Origin: Verrucomicrobiota bacterium
GTDB lineage: Bacteria; Verrucomicrobiota; Verrucomicrobiia; Limisphaerales; UBA1412
Assembly (NCBI GenBank): GCA_017557085.1
Contig: JAFZAR010000166.1
Span: 1-12,641, forward strand
Reading direction: 5' to 3'
DNA: 12,641 bases
Both the position numbers and the translations under genes were made by a program. The notes beneath the pieces were generated by a model, which was not told where the DNA came from, ran no database searches, and saw only the letters and a list, made by a program, of their open reading frames with translations. Positions 1 to 9,433 of this stretch are shown here, piece by piece (position 1 is the stretch's first letter; each line of letters opens with the position of its first letter).

Positions 1-1297
1 GCGTTTCGTAGAAAGAATAAGCCCAGACACAGAAAATGCCAGCCAGACTCAGCCCCAGCGTCCAGAGACAGCGGCCGCGTGAGGGGATGATCTCAAAAAT
101 ACCGATGTGGGCTGTTGCCAGTCCGTAAAGTGTTGGGAAAAAGTCGGAAAAGATGCGCTTGAGAATGTGGAGAGCGTCGTCCAGCGTCTGCGCCCGGAAA
201 AAGACCCAGGCCAGATTGATGAAGCTCCACGTATAGAGCCAGCCGATGATCCGTTCCGTGCGAGAGTGCTTTTCCTTCTTGATATGGAGCAGTTTCTCCA
301 CGATCAGGATCAGACCGTTCACACCGCCCCAGATGGCGAAAGTCCAGTTGGCACCGTGCCAGATGCCGCTGACCAGAAAGGTGATAAAGAGATTGAAACA
401 GGAGCGTGCCTGACCGCATCGGCTGCCGCCCAGGGGAATATAAAGATAATCCCGGAACCAGAAAGAAAGGGAGATATGCCACCGGCGCCAGAATTCCGTG
501 ACCGATTTGGAGAAATAGGGCTGGTTGAAGTTGCGGACCAGCTCGATGCCCAGGATGCGTGCCGTGCCTCTGGCGATCGTCGTGTAGCCGTTAAAATCGC
601 AGTAGATCTGCATCCCGAAGAGGAATGTCCCCAGCAGCAGGAAAAGGCCGTTGGCCGTTTCTCCGCGGCTGTAAACCTCATCCACCACAAAAGCGATGTT
701 GTCCGCCACAAAAACCTTCATGAAAAGACCGGCCGCCATCAGCCGAAGTCCCTGAACGATACGCTGATAGTCGAAGGAAAAGTCCTGCTTGATCTGATCC
801 AGCAGCTGGGAGGCGCGCTCGATGGGGCCGGCTACCAGCTGGGGGAAGAAGGAAATGAAAAGACTATAGGAAAGCAGATCACGTTCGGCTTTCTGGTCGC
901 TGCGCCATACATCCACCAGATAGGCAACGGCTTGGAAAGTGTAGAACGAGATCCCGATGGGCAGACCGATGCGGTCGGCTCCCATCTGGCGGTAGAAATC
1001 CGGACCTATCTGACTGCACAGGAACGGCCAGTACTTGTAAAAGAGCAGGGGAAGAAAGGTCAGCGTGATAATGCCGCCCAGCAGAGCGCGGTTCTTGTGC
1101 CGCTCTACCACAAAGCCGCAGCCGTAAGTGTACAGGATCAGCAGACAGAACAGGGGGATGTATTCCAAACTGCCCCAGGCATAAAAGAAGAGACTGGCCG
1201 CCAGCAGTACCGCCTGACGCACACGGCCGCGTGACGCAAAAGCGCACACCGTCGTGACCGCGAACAGAATCAGAAACTCAAATGTATGGAACAGCAT
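1..1297 (-). CDS. MBOAT-family O-acyltransferase (AlgI-like), 3' end outside window
   Basis: Reading the complement from 1297 gives an open frame of 432 codons with no stop before the left edge. The start MLFHTFEF is typical of AlgI-like proteins, and much of the protein is hydrophobic, as expected for a multi-pass inner-membrane enzyme. Family motifs are clear: FPQLVAGPI at about 151-159, YCDFNGYTTIARG at about 232-244, FWRRWHISLS at 269-278, and SGIWHGANW at 310-318, which holds the invariant MBOAT histidine (H314) with H274 upstream. Known relatives move an acyl group, usually acetyl, across the membrane onto an exported polysaccharide or other cell-surface acceptor; the substrate here cannot be told. 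AlgI-type proteins are about 470-520 aa, so roughly 40-90 C-terminal residues are missing. An AlgJ/AlgX- or SGNH-type partner might follow beyond the edge. There is no Shine-Dalgarno before the ATG. The family call is confident; alginate as substrate is not implied. Confidence 0.93.
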   Translation of the reverse strand, partial: MLFHTFEFLILFAVTTVCAFASRGRVRQAVLLAASLFFYAWGSLEYIPLFCLLILYTYGCGFVVERHKNRALLGGIITLTFLPLLFYKYWPFLCSQIGPDFYRQMGADRIGLPIGISFYTFQAVAYLVDVWRSDQKAERDLLSYSLFISFFPQLVAGPIERASQLLDQIKQDFSFDYQRIVQGLRLMAAGLFMKVFVADNIAFVVDEVYSRGETANGLFLLLGTFLFGMQIYCDFNGYTTIARGTARILGIELVRNFNQPYFSKSVTEFWRRWHISLSFWFRDYLYIPLGGSRCGQARSCFNLFITFLVSGIWHGANWTFAIWGGVNGLILIVEKLLHIKKEKHSRTERIIGWLYTWSFINLAWVFFRAQTLDDALHILKRIFSDFFPTLYGLATAHIGIFEIIPSRGRCLWTLGLSLAGIFCVWAYSFYET

Positions 1298-1532
1298 CTG
1301 TCAGTGGAGGATTTTCGTTGAACGTCGCGTATCCCCGAACGCCTGAGACATACTATCTGATTTTCGGCCGGGGTTCCATAAAATAGAGTTTTGCGGATGA
1401 AGTTGAAAAATGCCTTGCGGCTTTGGGAATAGACCGATAAAATATCCCCTGACGGTAGCAAGAGTCTGGCGGCTTCCCGTGTCGGGAAACGAAAAGGCTC
1501 TGTAAGAAAGTATTTTAAGTTAAAAAATCATT

Positions 1533-2705
1533 ATGTCTAAAAGACCCTTAAATGTAGGTTTGATCGGCGGCGGTAAGGGAGCGTTCATTGCTCAGCCCCA
1601 TCAGAAAGCTATTCACTTTGACGGTACCCGCCGCGTTGTCGCGGGCGCACTCTTCCCGGATCCGCAGATCGCGATGGAAGAAGCCGCCAACTGGCCGTAT
1701 CCCATCAAGGGATATGAGTCCTATGATGCCATGATCGAGGCTCAGAAGAATCTCCCTCTGGGCGAGAGACTGGACTATGTGGTGATCGTGACCCCGAATC
1801 ACGTCCATTTTGACCCGGCATACAAAGCCCTCCAGGCCGGCATCCCCGTGCTTTGCGAGAAACCTCTGACCCTGAATCTGGAAGAATCCGAGAAGCTGGT
1901 CCGTCTGGCTGAAGAAAAGAACATCCCCTTCTGCGTGGCTCACACCTATCTGGGACACTGGACGAGCCGTTTTGCCCGTCACATCGTGACAAGCGGTCTG
2001 CTGGGCAACATCCGCTGGGTGGATTCCTCCTATATCCAGGGCTGGCTGGCCAAGCCGCTGAATGTCTGGAGATGCAATCCTAAGACCTCCGGCCGCAGCT
2101 GCTGCGGTGGCGACATCGGAACACATGCTCTGATGCAGCTCCGTTACGTGACCGGTCTGGACGTGACCGAAGTTTCTGCCCATCTGGAAAAGATGGTGGA
2201 AGGCCGTCCTCTGGATGATCACTTCACCGCTTATTGCAAACTGAGCAACGGCAACGGCCGCGCTCTGGTCCGCGCTTCTCAGATCGCCATCGGTCACAAG
2301 AACGACCTCGGTATCGAAATCAACGGTGACAAGGGCACCCTCGTCTGGAAACAGGAAGAGCCCGAATGCCTGAAGATCTATCTCGACGGTCAGCCTGATC
2401 GTATCTACTGGCGCAACAACGGCATCACCGCCAACGACGGATTCCTGAAAGATCTGCCGGCGGACCTGATGGCCGAGCCGACCATCCCCAGCGGTCACCC
2501 CGAAGCTTTCCATGATGCTTACGCCCGTCTGCATCGCTGCTTTGAGGCCGATGTCCGCGCTTTCGAGGAAGGCAAGCCCTTCAAATGCGACGGCAGCAAG
2601 TATGCCAACGTGCGCGACGGCTACATGGGCATGGCCTTTGTCTATGCTTGTGTGGACAGCTCCGATGCCAACGGTGCCTGGACTCCGGTCAAAATGCTCA
2701 AGTAA
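1533..2705 (+). CDS. Gfo/Idh/MocA family NAD(P)-dependent oxidoreductase
   Basis: This is a 390-aa protein, the usual family length. The N-terminal Rossmann fold has a glycine-rich loop GLIGGGKG at 9-16. The dinucleotide domain continues through VVIVTPNHVHF (83-93) to the CEKPLT motif (108-113), whose lysine (K110) is the conserved catalytic/cofactor residue. The C-terminal alpha/beta domain holds GGDIGTHAL (192-200), with D194 and H198 in the catalytic positions seen in inositol dehydrogenase-type members. Such enzymes oxidise or reduce a sugar, inositol or sugar-acid hydroxyl with NAD(P). The substrate cannot be assigned, and no sugar-catabolism genes lie alongside. It is transcribed alone, diverging from the MBOAT gene and converging on atpC, and ends at a strong hairpin terminator. 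The ATG at 1533 has no Shine-Dalgarno, only an AT-rich upstream stretch, but the glycine loop begins eight residues in, so the start is right. Cytoplasmic; no signal peptide. Confidence 0.93.
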   Translation: MSKRPLNVGLIGGGKGAFIAQPHQKAIHFDGTRRVVAGALFPDPQIAMEEAANWPYPIKGYESYDAMIEAQKNLPLGERLDYVVIVTPNHVHFDPAYKALQAGIPVLCEKPLTLNLEESEKLVRLAEEKNIPFCVAHTYLGHWTSRFARHIVTSGLLGNIRWVDSSYIQGWLAKPLNVWRCNPKTSGRSCCGGDIGTHALMQLRYVTGLDVTEVSAHLEKMVEGRPLDDHFTAYCKLSNGNGRALVRASQIAIGHKNDLGIEINGDKGTLVWKQEEPECLKIYLDGQPDRIYWRNNGITANDGFLKDLPADLMAEPTIPSGHPEAFHDAYARLHRCFEADVRAFEEGKPFKCDGSKYANVRDGYMGMAFVYACVDSSDANGAWTPVKMLK

Positions 2706-2727
2706 AGCATTAGCCGCATAACGAAAC

Positions 2728-2762
2728 AAAAAATCCCTCGGAACATCCGGGGGATTTTTTTT
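2728..2762. terminator. Bidirectional intrinsic terminator between convergent genes
   Basis: A 10-bp stem (2732-2741 with 2747-2756, one T/G wobble position) closes a 5-nt loop AACAT. It is flanked by a run of A on the left (2728-2733) and eight T on the right (2755-2762). Read on the plus strand it ends the oxidoreductase transcript, whose stop codon is 23 bp away. Read on the minus strand the A-run becomes a U-tract and ends the ATP synthase operon about 20 bp after the atpC stop. Confidence 0.92.
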
Positions 2763-2780
2763 GGAATGTTGCAAAATGGG

Positions 2781-3191
2781 TTATTTGGAACGTGTCCTCT
2801 TGACGCGGAGGAGGGCGATGGACTGGGCCAGGGCGCTTTGGGCGGCGGCGATCTCTTCGGCGCTGAGTTTTTGCTGGAGGCGGGCTTCCGCTTGTTTCTT
2901 GGCCAGTTCCACCTGGGCTTCGTCAATATCCGCGGCGGCGACCGCCATATCGGTCAGGATGGTGACTCTGGAGGAAGTCACTTCCACAAAACCGTCACCT
3001 ACAGCCAGAAAAAGTGTTTTCCCGTTTTGCTGGACGGTCAGTTCTCCGGCGACGATCTGAGAGGCCAGGGCGATGTGACCGGGCAGGATGCCCATTTCAC
3101 CTTCGCGTCCGGGCAGGGTCACGGAATCGATATCCCCTTCCCAGTGGATGCCTTCAGGTGTCACGATTTTAAGATGCAGTCCGGTGGCCAT
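2781..3191 (-). CDS. atpC: F1Fo ATP synthase subunit epsilon
   Basis: Epsilon belongs to the central stalk. It binds gamma and the c-ring, and its C-terminal helices can inhibit ATP hydrolysis. The product is 136 aa, close to the usual 130-140. Residues 1-88 form the beta-sandwich domain, with the conserved LPGREGEMGILPGH stretch (26-39) and the VGDGFVEV segment (64-71). Residues 89-136 form the helical hairpin, rich in Ala, Gln and Glu and ending in a basic tail RVKRTRSK. It is the last gene of the atp operon, 20 bp after the atpD stop, and a bidirectional terminator follows at once. No Shine-Dalgarno precedes the ATG at 3191; translation may be coupled to atpD. Confidence 0.97.
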   Translation of the reverse strand: MATGLHLKIVTPEGIHWEGDIDSVTLPGREGEMGILPGHIALASQIVAGELTVQQNGKTLFLAVGDGFVEVTSSRVTILTDMAVAAADIDEAQVELAKKQAEARLQQKLSAEEIAAAQSALAQSIALLRVKRTRSK

Positions 3192-3211
3192 GTCGCGAGG
3201 TGTTGAGACGG

Positions 3212-4621
<1,410 letters not shown>

Positions 4622-4636
4622 GGGTGAAAATCTTGT

Positions 4637-5521
4637 TTATGATAGGGATGAGGTCGCGGAGGCGATCTCCAGTAATTGATTGGTAATGCCTGTCTGGCGG
4701 AGTTTGTTGTAATGGATAGTCAATTCCTTGATGAGCGAGTTGGCGTTGTCCGTGGCGCTCTTCATGGAGACCATGCGCGCGCTGAATTCGCAAGCTTTAG
4801 CTTCCAGCAGAACGTGATAGACTATCGTATTGAGATAATGCGGTAAAAGAGCGCTGAAAAGGACTTTGGGCGAAGGTTCAAAAAGGATGTCAGAATGCTG
4901 GTTTTCCGGGGTATCCTCATCATCCACAGAGTACTCCTTGTCGGTGACGGGCTTGAGTTCCGTCAGCGGCAGGAGTGCCTGAGTCGTGGGGGTCTGTGAC
5001 ATCGTGTTTTTGAATTTCGGGTAGATGATACTGACTTTGTCCACCTTGCCTTCCAGAAACAGTTCCGCGGCCATCTTGACAATGGAACGTGCTTCGGAGT
5101 ACTGAGGAGTGTCGTGGAAGGTGAATTCACCCACCAGCTGACGTTTGGTGCGATGGACGAATTGAGCGCCTTTTCGTCCCGCGGTCAGGAAGACGGTGCT
5201 CTCCGGGTTGAAACGGGAGGCTTCGCGGATAAGATTGGTATTCAAACTGCCGCAAAGACCCTTGTCCGTCGTGACCAGGATGACCGCTTCTTTCTGTACC
5301 GGTCTGCGGGAATAAAGGGGACTGCAGGAGGAATCGTTTTCCAGCTGTGCGTAGATGGAAACGAGCATATTGTGCAGCATGTGCGAATAGGGACGACTAT
5401 TCAAAGCGGCCTGCTGAGAACGGCGCATCTTGGCCGCGGCCACCATTTGCATGGCCTTGGTGATCTGCGCTGTGCTCTTGACGGATTTGATCCTCCGCCG
5501 TATATCCCTCATGCTTGCCAT
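4637..5521 (-). CDS. atpG: F1 ATP synthase subunit gamma (central rotor shaft)
   Basis: Gamma is the rotating shaft inside the alpha3beta3 head. The product is 294 aa, in the normal range. The N-terminal coiled-coil helix is clear (MRDIRRRIKSVKSTAQITKA, 4-23). The Rossmann-like domain carries TTDKGLCGSLN (84-94). The C-terminal helix has the conserved ARMVSMKSATDNA (248-260) and YNKLRQTGITNQLLEI (271-286). An acidic loop at about 195-210 matches the variable region seen in other gamma subunits. Two starts are possible. The upstream ATG at 5521 is favoured by a weak AAGG seven bases before it, overlapping the atpA stop. An ATG at 5512 would give a 291-aa protein beginning MRDIRRR, as in many homologues. 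Spacing is 9 bp from atpA and 15 bp to atpD. Confidence 0.97.
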   Translation of the reverse strand: MASMRDIRRRIKSVKSTAQITKAMQMVAAAKMRRSQQAALNSRPYSHMLHNMLVSIYAQLENDSSCSPLYSRRPVQKEAVILVTTDKGLCGSLNTNLIREASRFNPESTVFLTAGRKGAQFVHRTKRQLVGEFTFHDTPQYSEARSIVKMAAELFLEGKVDKVSIIYPKFKNTMSQTPTTQALLPLTELKPVTDKEYSVDDEDTPENQHSDILFEPSPKVLFSALLPHYLNTIVYHVLLEAKACEFSARMVSMKSATDNANSLIKELTIHYNKLRQTGITNQLLEIASATSSLS

Positions 5522-5530
5522 ATTAAAACC

Positions 5531-7066
<1,536 letters not shown>

Positions 7067-7105
7067 GCCATCTAAGTTGCGATTGTCTAAAATGTTTATA
7101 AATTT

Positions 7106-7513
7106 TTACGCTTTGTTCGCGTTCGATTCCAAAAGAGATTCCAAACGGCTCTGGATGGTAGCATCCAGCACTTTCCAGCCGATCTGCACACGAAGCCCTC
7201 CCAGTAATTCCGGGATGACCGCGAAGTTGAATTCCAGGGGAAGGCCGGGATGCCGGGCACGGATAGAACGGGTGATCTCCGTCTGCTGCGCTTCATCCAG
7301 GGGAGCGGCGCTTTGGACGCAGACGGTGCGTCTGGCCAGTTCCAAACGAGTCCGCTTTTTCAGATGCTCCGCGATCTGTCTCCATCCGCGGGGACGCTCG
7401 GAGATCAGCAGCTCGATCGCCTGGAGTACCTTCTGAAAATCCGGCACACCGCTGACACTGCACGCTTTGAAGAGCGAATCGGCCTGGCGCTGTGCTTGTT
7501 TGGGAATTCTCAT
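7106..7513 (-). CDS. atpH: F1Fo ATP synthase subunit delta, unusually short
   Basis: Delta joins the top of the F1 head to the peripheral stalk. The call rests on position (between atpF and atpA) and on the C-terminal half: LARRTVCVQSAAPLDEAQ (59-76) matches the family strand-turn-helix, and VIPELLGGLRVQIGWKVLDA (98-117) matches the family pattern of D-x-x-L-I-G-G then a strand. The protein is 135 aa against the usual 175-185. The shortfall is in the N-terminal region, where about 58 residues replace a six-helix bundle of about 100. The gene is not broken: atpF ends only 6 bp upstream, leaving no room for a longer start, and the frame is open throughout. The shortened bundle may bind the alpha N-termini in a reduced way. 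No Shine-Dalgarno. Confidence 0.9.
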   Translation of the reverse strand: MRIPKQAQRQADSLFKACSVSGVPDFQKVLQAIELLISERPRGWRQIAEHLKKRTRLELARRTVCVQSAAPLDEAQQTEITRSIRARHPGLPLEFNFAVIPELLGGLRVQIGWKVLDATIQSRLESLLESNANKA

Positions 7514-7519
7514 GGTGAC

Positions 7520-8092
7520 TTATTTGGAACTCGTTTCCGCGTTTTGTCCTAACTGGAGAAGTGCCTCCGCGTTCAGGCGTTTTTGATCTTCAGCGGAAAG
7601 GGTCCTGCCAATGACTTTGGAGGTGGTTTCCACGACCAGTCGGGAGACTTCGCCCTTCAACTGCTCCAGCATCTTGTCGTAATCGGCGCGGGTCGCTTCT
7701 TTCGCTTTGGCGATGATCTCTTCCGCGGCGGTCACGGCTTTCTGCGCTTCTTGTTCGCGCAGCTGCGAGGCGAGTGTACGGGCTTCATCAATAAGCGCTT
7801 TGGCTTCTTCGTTCGCTTTAGTCAGGATCTCCTGACGCTGGGACTCGGCTTTCGCCAGTTCCTCTTTAACGCGTTGAGCATCAGCCATGCTTTGGGCGAT
7901 GCGCTGACGGCGTTCTTCCAGCATCCGGATGATCGGCTTGCTGGCAAAGAACCAGAGGACTGCCGCCACGATGCAGAAGTTGACCGCCTGGGCAATGAAC
8001 TGGGGCCAGTTCAGGCCGAACCGGGTCGCGGTTTCCGCGGCGGTATTTGCCAAATCGGTGGTGATGCTTCCTATAATCAACAGCTCTTGCAT
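7520..8092 (-). CDS. atpF: F1Fo ATP synthase subunit b (peripheral stalk)
   Basis: Subunit b anchors the stator. About 25 residues precede a single membrane segment (roughly 31-51 from the chosen start, FIAQAVNFCIVAAVLWFFAS), followed by the usual KPIIRMLEERRQRI and a long charged Ala/Glu/Lys/Arg coiled coil to about residue 160. Family motifs include IDEAR and a SRLVVETTSKVIGR segment near the C-terminus. From 8092 the product is 190 aa. Two starts compete, ATG at 8098 and at 8092. The only strong Shine-Dalgarno in the window, GGAGG at 8103-8099, abuts the first with no spacing but lies 6 nt before the second, so I chose 8092. It follows atpE by 67 bp and precedes atpH by 6 bp. Confidence 0.95.
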   Translation of the reverse strand: MQELLIIGSITTDLANTAAETATRFGLNWPQFIAQAVNFCIVAAVLWFFASKPIIRMLEERRQRIAQSMADAQRVKEELAKAESQRQEILTKANEEAKALIDEARTLASQLREQEAQKAVTAAEEIIAKAKEATRADYDKMLEQLKGEVSRLVVETTSKVIGRTLSAEDQKRLNAEALLQLGQNAETSSK

Positions 8093-8098
8093 ACTCAT

Positions 8099-8103
8099 CC
8101 TCC
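8099..8103 (-). promoter_or_regulatory. Shine-Dalgarno of atpF (decides the start codon)
   Basis: The complement reads GGAGG-ATGAGT-ATG. Perfect GGAGG directly touches the upstream ATG (8098), too close for initiation, and sits 6 nt from the ATG at 8092, which is ideal. It is the only full-strength Shine-Dalgarno in front of any gene in the window. Confidence 0.75.
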
Positions 8104-8122
8104 GGGGGACGGTATCCGGCTA

Positions 8123-8158
8123 GATCCGATCATTCCAGGAATGATACGGAGACGGATC
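8123..8158 (-). other. Strong stem-loop directly after atpE
   Basis: Bases 8129-8145 form a perfect 17-nt palindrome (ATCATTCC-A-GGAATGAT). It is extended by TCCG (8125-8128) pairing with CGGA (8147-8150) past a single bulged base. In RNA this gives about 11 bp around a 3-nt loop. A competing outer arm (GATCCG 8123-8128 with CGGATC 8153-8158) is also possible. It begins one base after the atpE stop codon and has no U-tract, so it does not look like an intrinsic terminator. A role in mRNA processing or protection of the atpE 3' end is inferred. Confidence 0.7.
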
Positions 8159-8159
8159 G

Positions 8160-8372
8160 CTATTTGACCAGGAACAGGGCGAAGAAGACGATACTCTCGG
8201 CGAAGGCGATAGCTAAGATAGCCATTACCATCACTTTACCGAAGGCTCCGGGATTGCGGCCTACAGATTCAGAGGCTCCTTTACCAACCAGGCCAATGCC
8301 AATGGCGGATCCCAACGCTGCCAGAGCGACGTGAAAACTACCGGTGAGTTCGGCTAATAATGCTGTGATCAT
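8160..8372 (-). CDS. atpE: Fo ATP synthase subunit c (proteolipid ring)
   Basis: Subunit c forms the membrane rotor ring that carries the coupling ion. The product is 70 aa, typical of bacteria. Helix 1 is glycine-rich (LGSAIGIGLVGKGASESV, 20-37), then comes the polar loop R39-N40-P41, and helix 2 carries the essential carboxylate E59 in IAFAESIVFF. Sodium-coupled rings need a helix-1 glutamine; the equivalent place here (13 residues before the loop Arg) is I26, as in E. coli, so proton coupling is expected, although the Ser after E59 is shared with sodium types. The gene stands apart from its neighbours (60 bp from atpB, 67 bp to atpF) with a predicted hairpin in each gap. The ATG at 8372 follows an A-rich leader without a clear Shine-Dalgarno. 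Confidence 0.98.
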   Translation of the reverse strand: MITALLAELTGSFHVALAALGSAIGIGLVGKGASESVGRNPGAFGKVMVMAILAIAFAESIVFFALFLVK

Positions 8373-8396
8373 ATTTTATCTTATTCTTATAGTTGC

Positions 8397-8420
8397 GGGC
8401 AGGCTGTTTACGGCCGGCCC
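8397..8420 (-). other. Stem-loop in the atpB-atpE spacer
   Basis: On the minus strand GGGC-c-GGC pairs with GCC-t-GCCC around an 8-nt loop CGTAAACA: seven G/C pairs with one mismatch. It lies 12 bp after the atpB stop and 24 bp before the atpE start. There is no U-tract after it, so it is not an intrinsic terminator. With the stem-loop on the other side of atpE it brackets that cistron. Confidence 0.55.
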
Positions 8421-8432
8421 AAAGTGTTTTTG

Positions 8433-9314
8433 TTAATGCGCGGTGCCCTCCGATTCTTCCGTTGAGCACATCGTCGCGGTAAAGACGGCTGTCAGCAGGG
8501 CAAAGACCATCGCCTGCACAAAGCCGACCAAAGTTTCAAGGAAATAAACAGGCAGCGAAGCCAGAATGCCCGTGATCGGTCCCATTTCCATCATCGTCTC
8601 CATCATTACCTCGCCCGCGTAGATGTTGCCGTAGAGACGGAACATCAGCGAGATGGGGCGGAAACAGATGGAGATGATCTCCAGGAAGCCGACCAGAAAG
8701 AAGATGACGGCCAGGAATGCCAGCAGCGGCCCCGTGATCCCGTCACTTTTCACACCAAAGAGCTCTTTGGCAACACCTTTGGCTCCGTTGAACTTGAAAG
8801 CCCAGATCGTCCAGAACAGGAAGAACAGCATCGCCATGGCGCAGGTCATGTTCAGATCCGCGTTGCCGCCGCGCAGCCACGGGATATCCACCATAAAATG
8901 ACCGGATTCCGTGGTGTGTCCCCAGCCCATGGAGCCGACACCGGGCAGCAGGCTGAACCAGTTCGTGGAGAGAATAAAAAGGAAAATAGCGGAAAAGAAC
9001 CAGAAGGTAGGACGAACGACCCGTTCTCCCAGAATGCCTTTGAAAAATTCATAAAGGCCCTCGACGATCATTTCCAGGAAGTTCTGAAGTTTGCCGGGCA
9101 CCAGCCCCATCCCGCGTGTGGCCATTCTCACAAAGAGGATGATCAGCAGCGTCACGATCCAGGTGATGATCATGGAGTTGGAAATGGTCAGGCCAAATAT
9201 CTGAAAGACCGGTACCGCCGCTGAGGTGAGTCCATGCTCTTTACCTGTAACAGGTTCTGCTCCAAAAACAGAGGTCAGCATGAATAAAAATATCAGTATG
9301 GCGCAGCGGTGCAT
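8433..9314 (-). CDS. atpB: Fo ATP synthase subunit a (ion channel stator)
   Basis: Subunit a forms the two half-channels beside the c-ring. The product is 293 aa, somewhat longer than the 271 of E. coli. The extra length is N-terminal: residues 1-19 (MHRCAILIFLFMLTSVFGA) look like a cleavable signal peptide, followed by a short periplasmic stretch before the first core helix (about 45-63). The essential arginine is R226 in SLMFRLYGNIYAGEV (222-236), and Q267 in LVGFVQAMVFALL lies in the last helix where E. coli has Q252. LEMIVEGLYEFF (80-91) is the usual post-helix-1 motif. It is the first gene of the operon; no atpI or AtpZ-like gene precedes it. No Shine-Dalgarno before the ATG at 9314. The signal-like start is an inference from hydrophobicity. 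Confidence 0.97.
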   Translation of the reverse strand: MHRCAILIFLFMLTSVFGAEPVTGKEHGLTSAAVPVFQIFGLTISNSMIITWIVTLLIILFVRMATRGMGLVPGKLQNFLEMIVEGLYEFFKGILGERVVRPTFWFFSAIFLFILSTNWFSLLPGVGSMGWGHTTESGHFMVDIPWLRGGNADLNMTCAMAMLFFLFWTIWAFKFNGAKGVAKELFGVKSDGITGPLLAFLAVIFFLVGFLEIISICFRPISLMFRLYGNIYAGEVMMETMMEMGPITGILASLPVYFLETLVGFVQAMVFALLTAVFTATMCSTEESEGTAH

Positions 9315-9337
9315 ATATAACTTTAGAACTGAATGAT

Positions 9338-9372
9338 GCCGGCCTTATTGGAGGGATGGCCTCCCGGCCAGC
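9338..9372 (-). other. Stem-loop in the 5' leader of the atp operon
   Basis: GCCGGCC (9338-9344) pairs with GGCCAGC (9366-9372); the one non-Watson-Crick position becomes a G-U wobble in the minus-strand RNA. Inside, GGAGG (9350-9354) pairs with CCTCC (9360-9364) around a 5-nt loop, with an asymmetric TTATT/C internal loop between the two stems. About 12 bp in all, mostly G/C, ending 24 nt before the atpB start. No U-tract follows, so a regulatory or stabilising leader structure is more likely than a terminator. It matches no riboswitch family I recognise. Confidence 0.6.
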
Positions 9373-9433
9373 ACGGACGAATATTGTGCAAAATTCTCTG
9401 CCGTATGTCCAGCCAAAAGGAGTTTCAAACCTT

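Noticed and set aside
107..1234. Long open frame on the plus strand (375 codons)
   Set aside because: It lies antisense to the MBOAT gene, whose motifs are unmistakable. The plus-strand protein is hydrophilic and matches no family I recognise; it results from biased third codon positions.
1380..1407. TTCAAC-16 bp-TATTTT as a promoter for the MBOAT gene (minus strand)
   Set aside because: Only three and four matches to the consensus in an AT-rich spacer; not distinguishable from chance.
1298..1532. Small minus-strand frame of 63 codons in the divergent spacer
   Set aside because: No recognisable domain, no Shine-Dalgarno, and it overlaps the MBOAT start in another frame.
1548..2774. 408-codon open frame antisense to the oxidoreductase
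   Set aside because: It covers the Gfo/Idh gene and runs through the terminator hairpin; no domain is visible in it.
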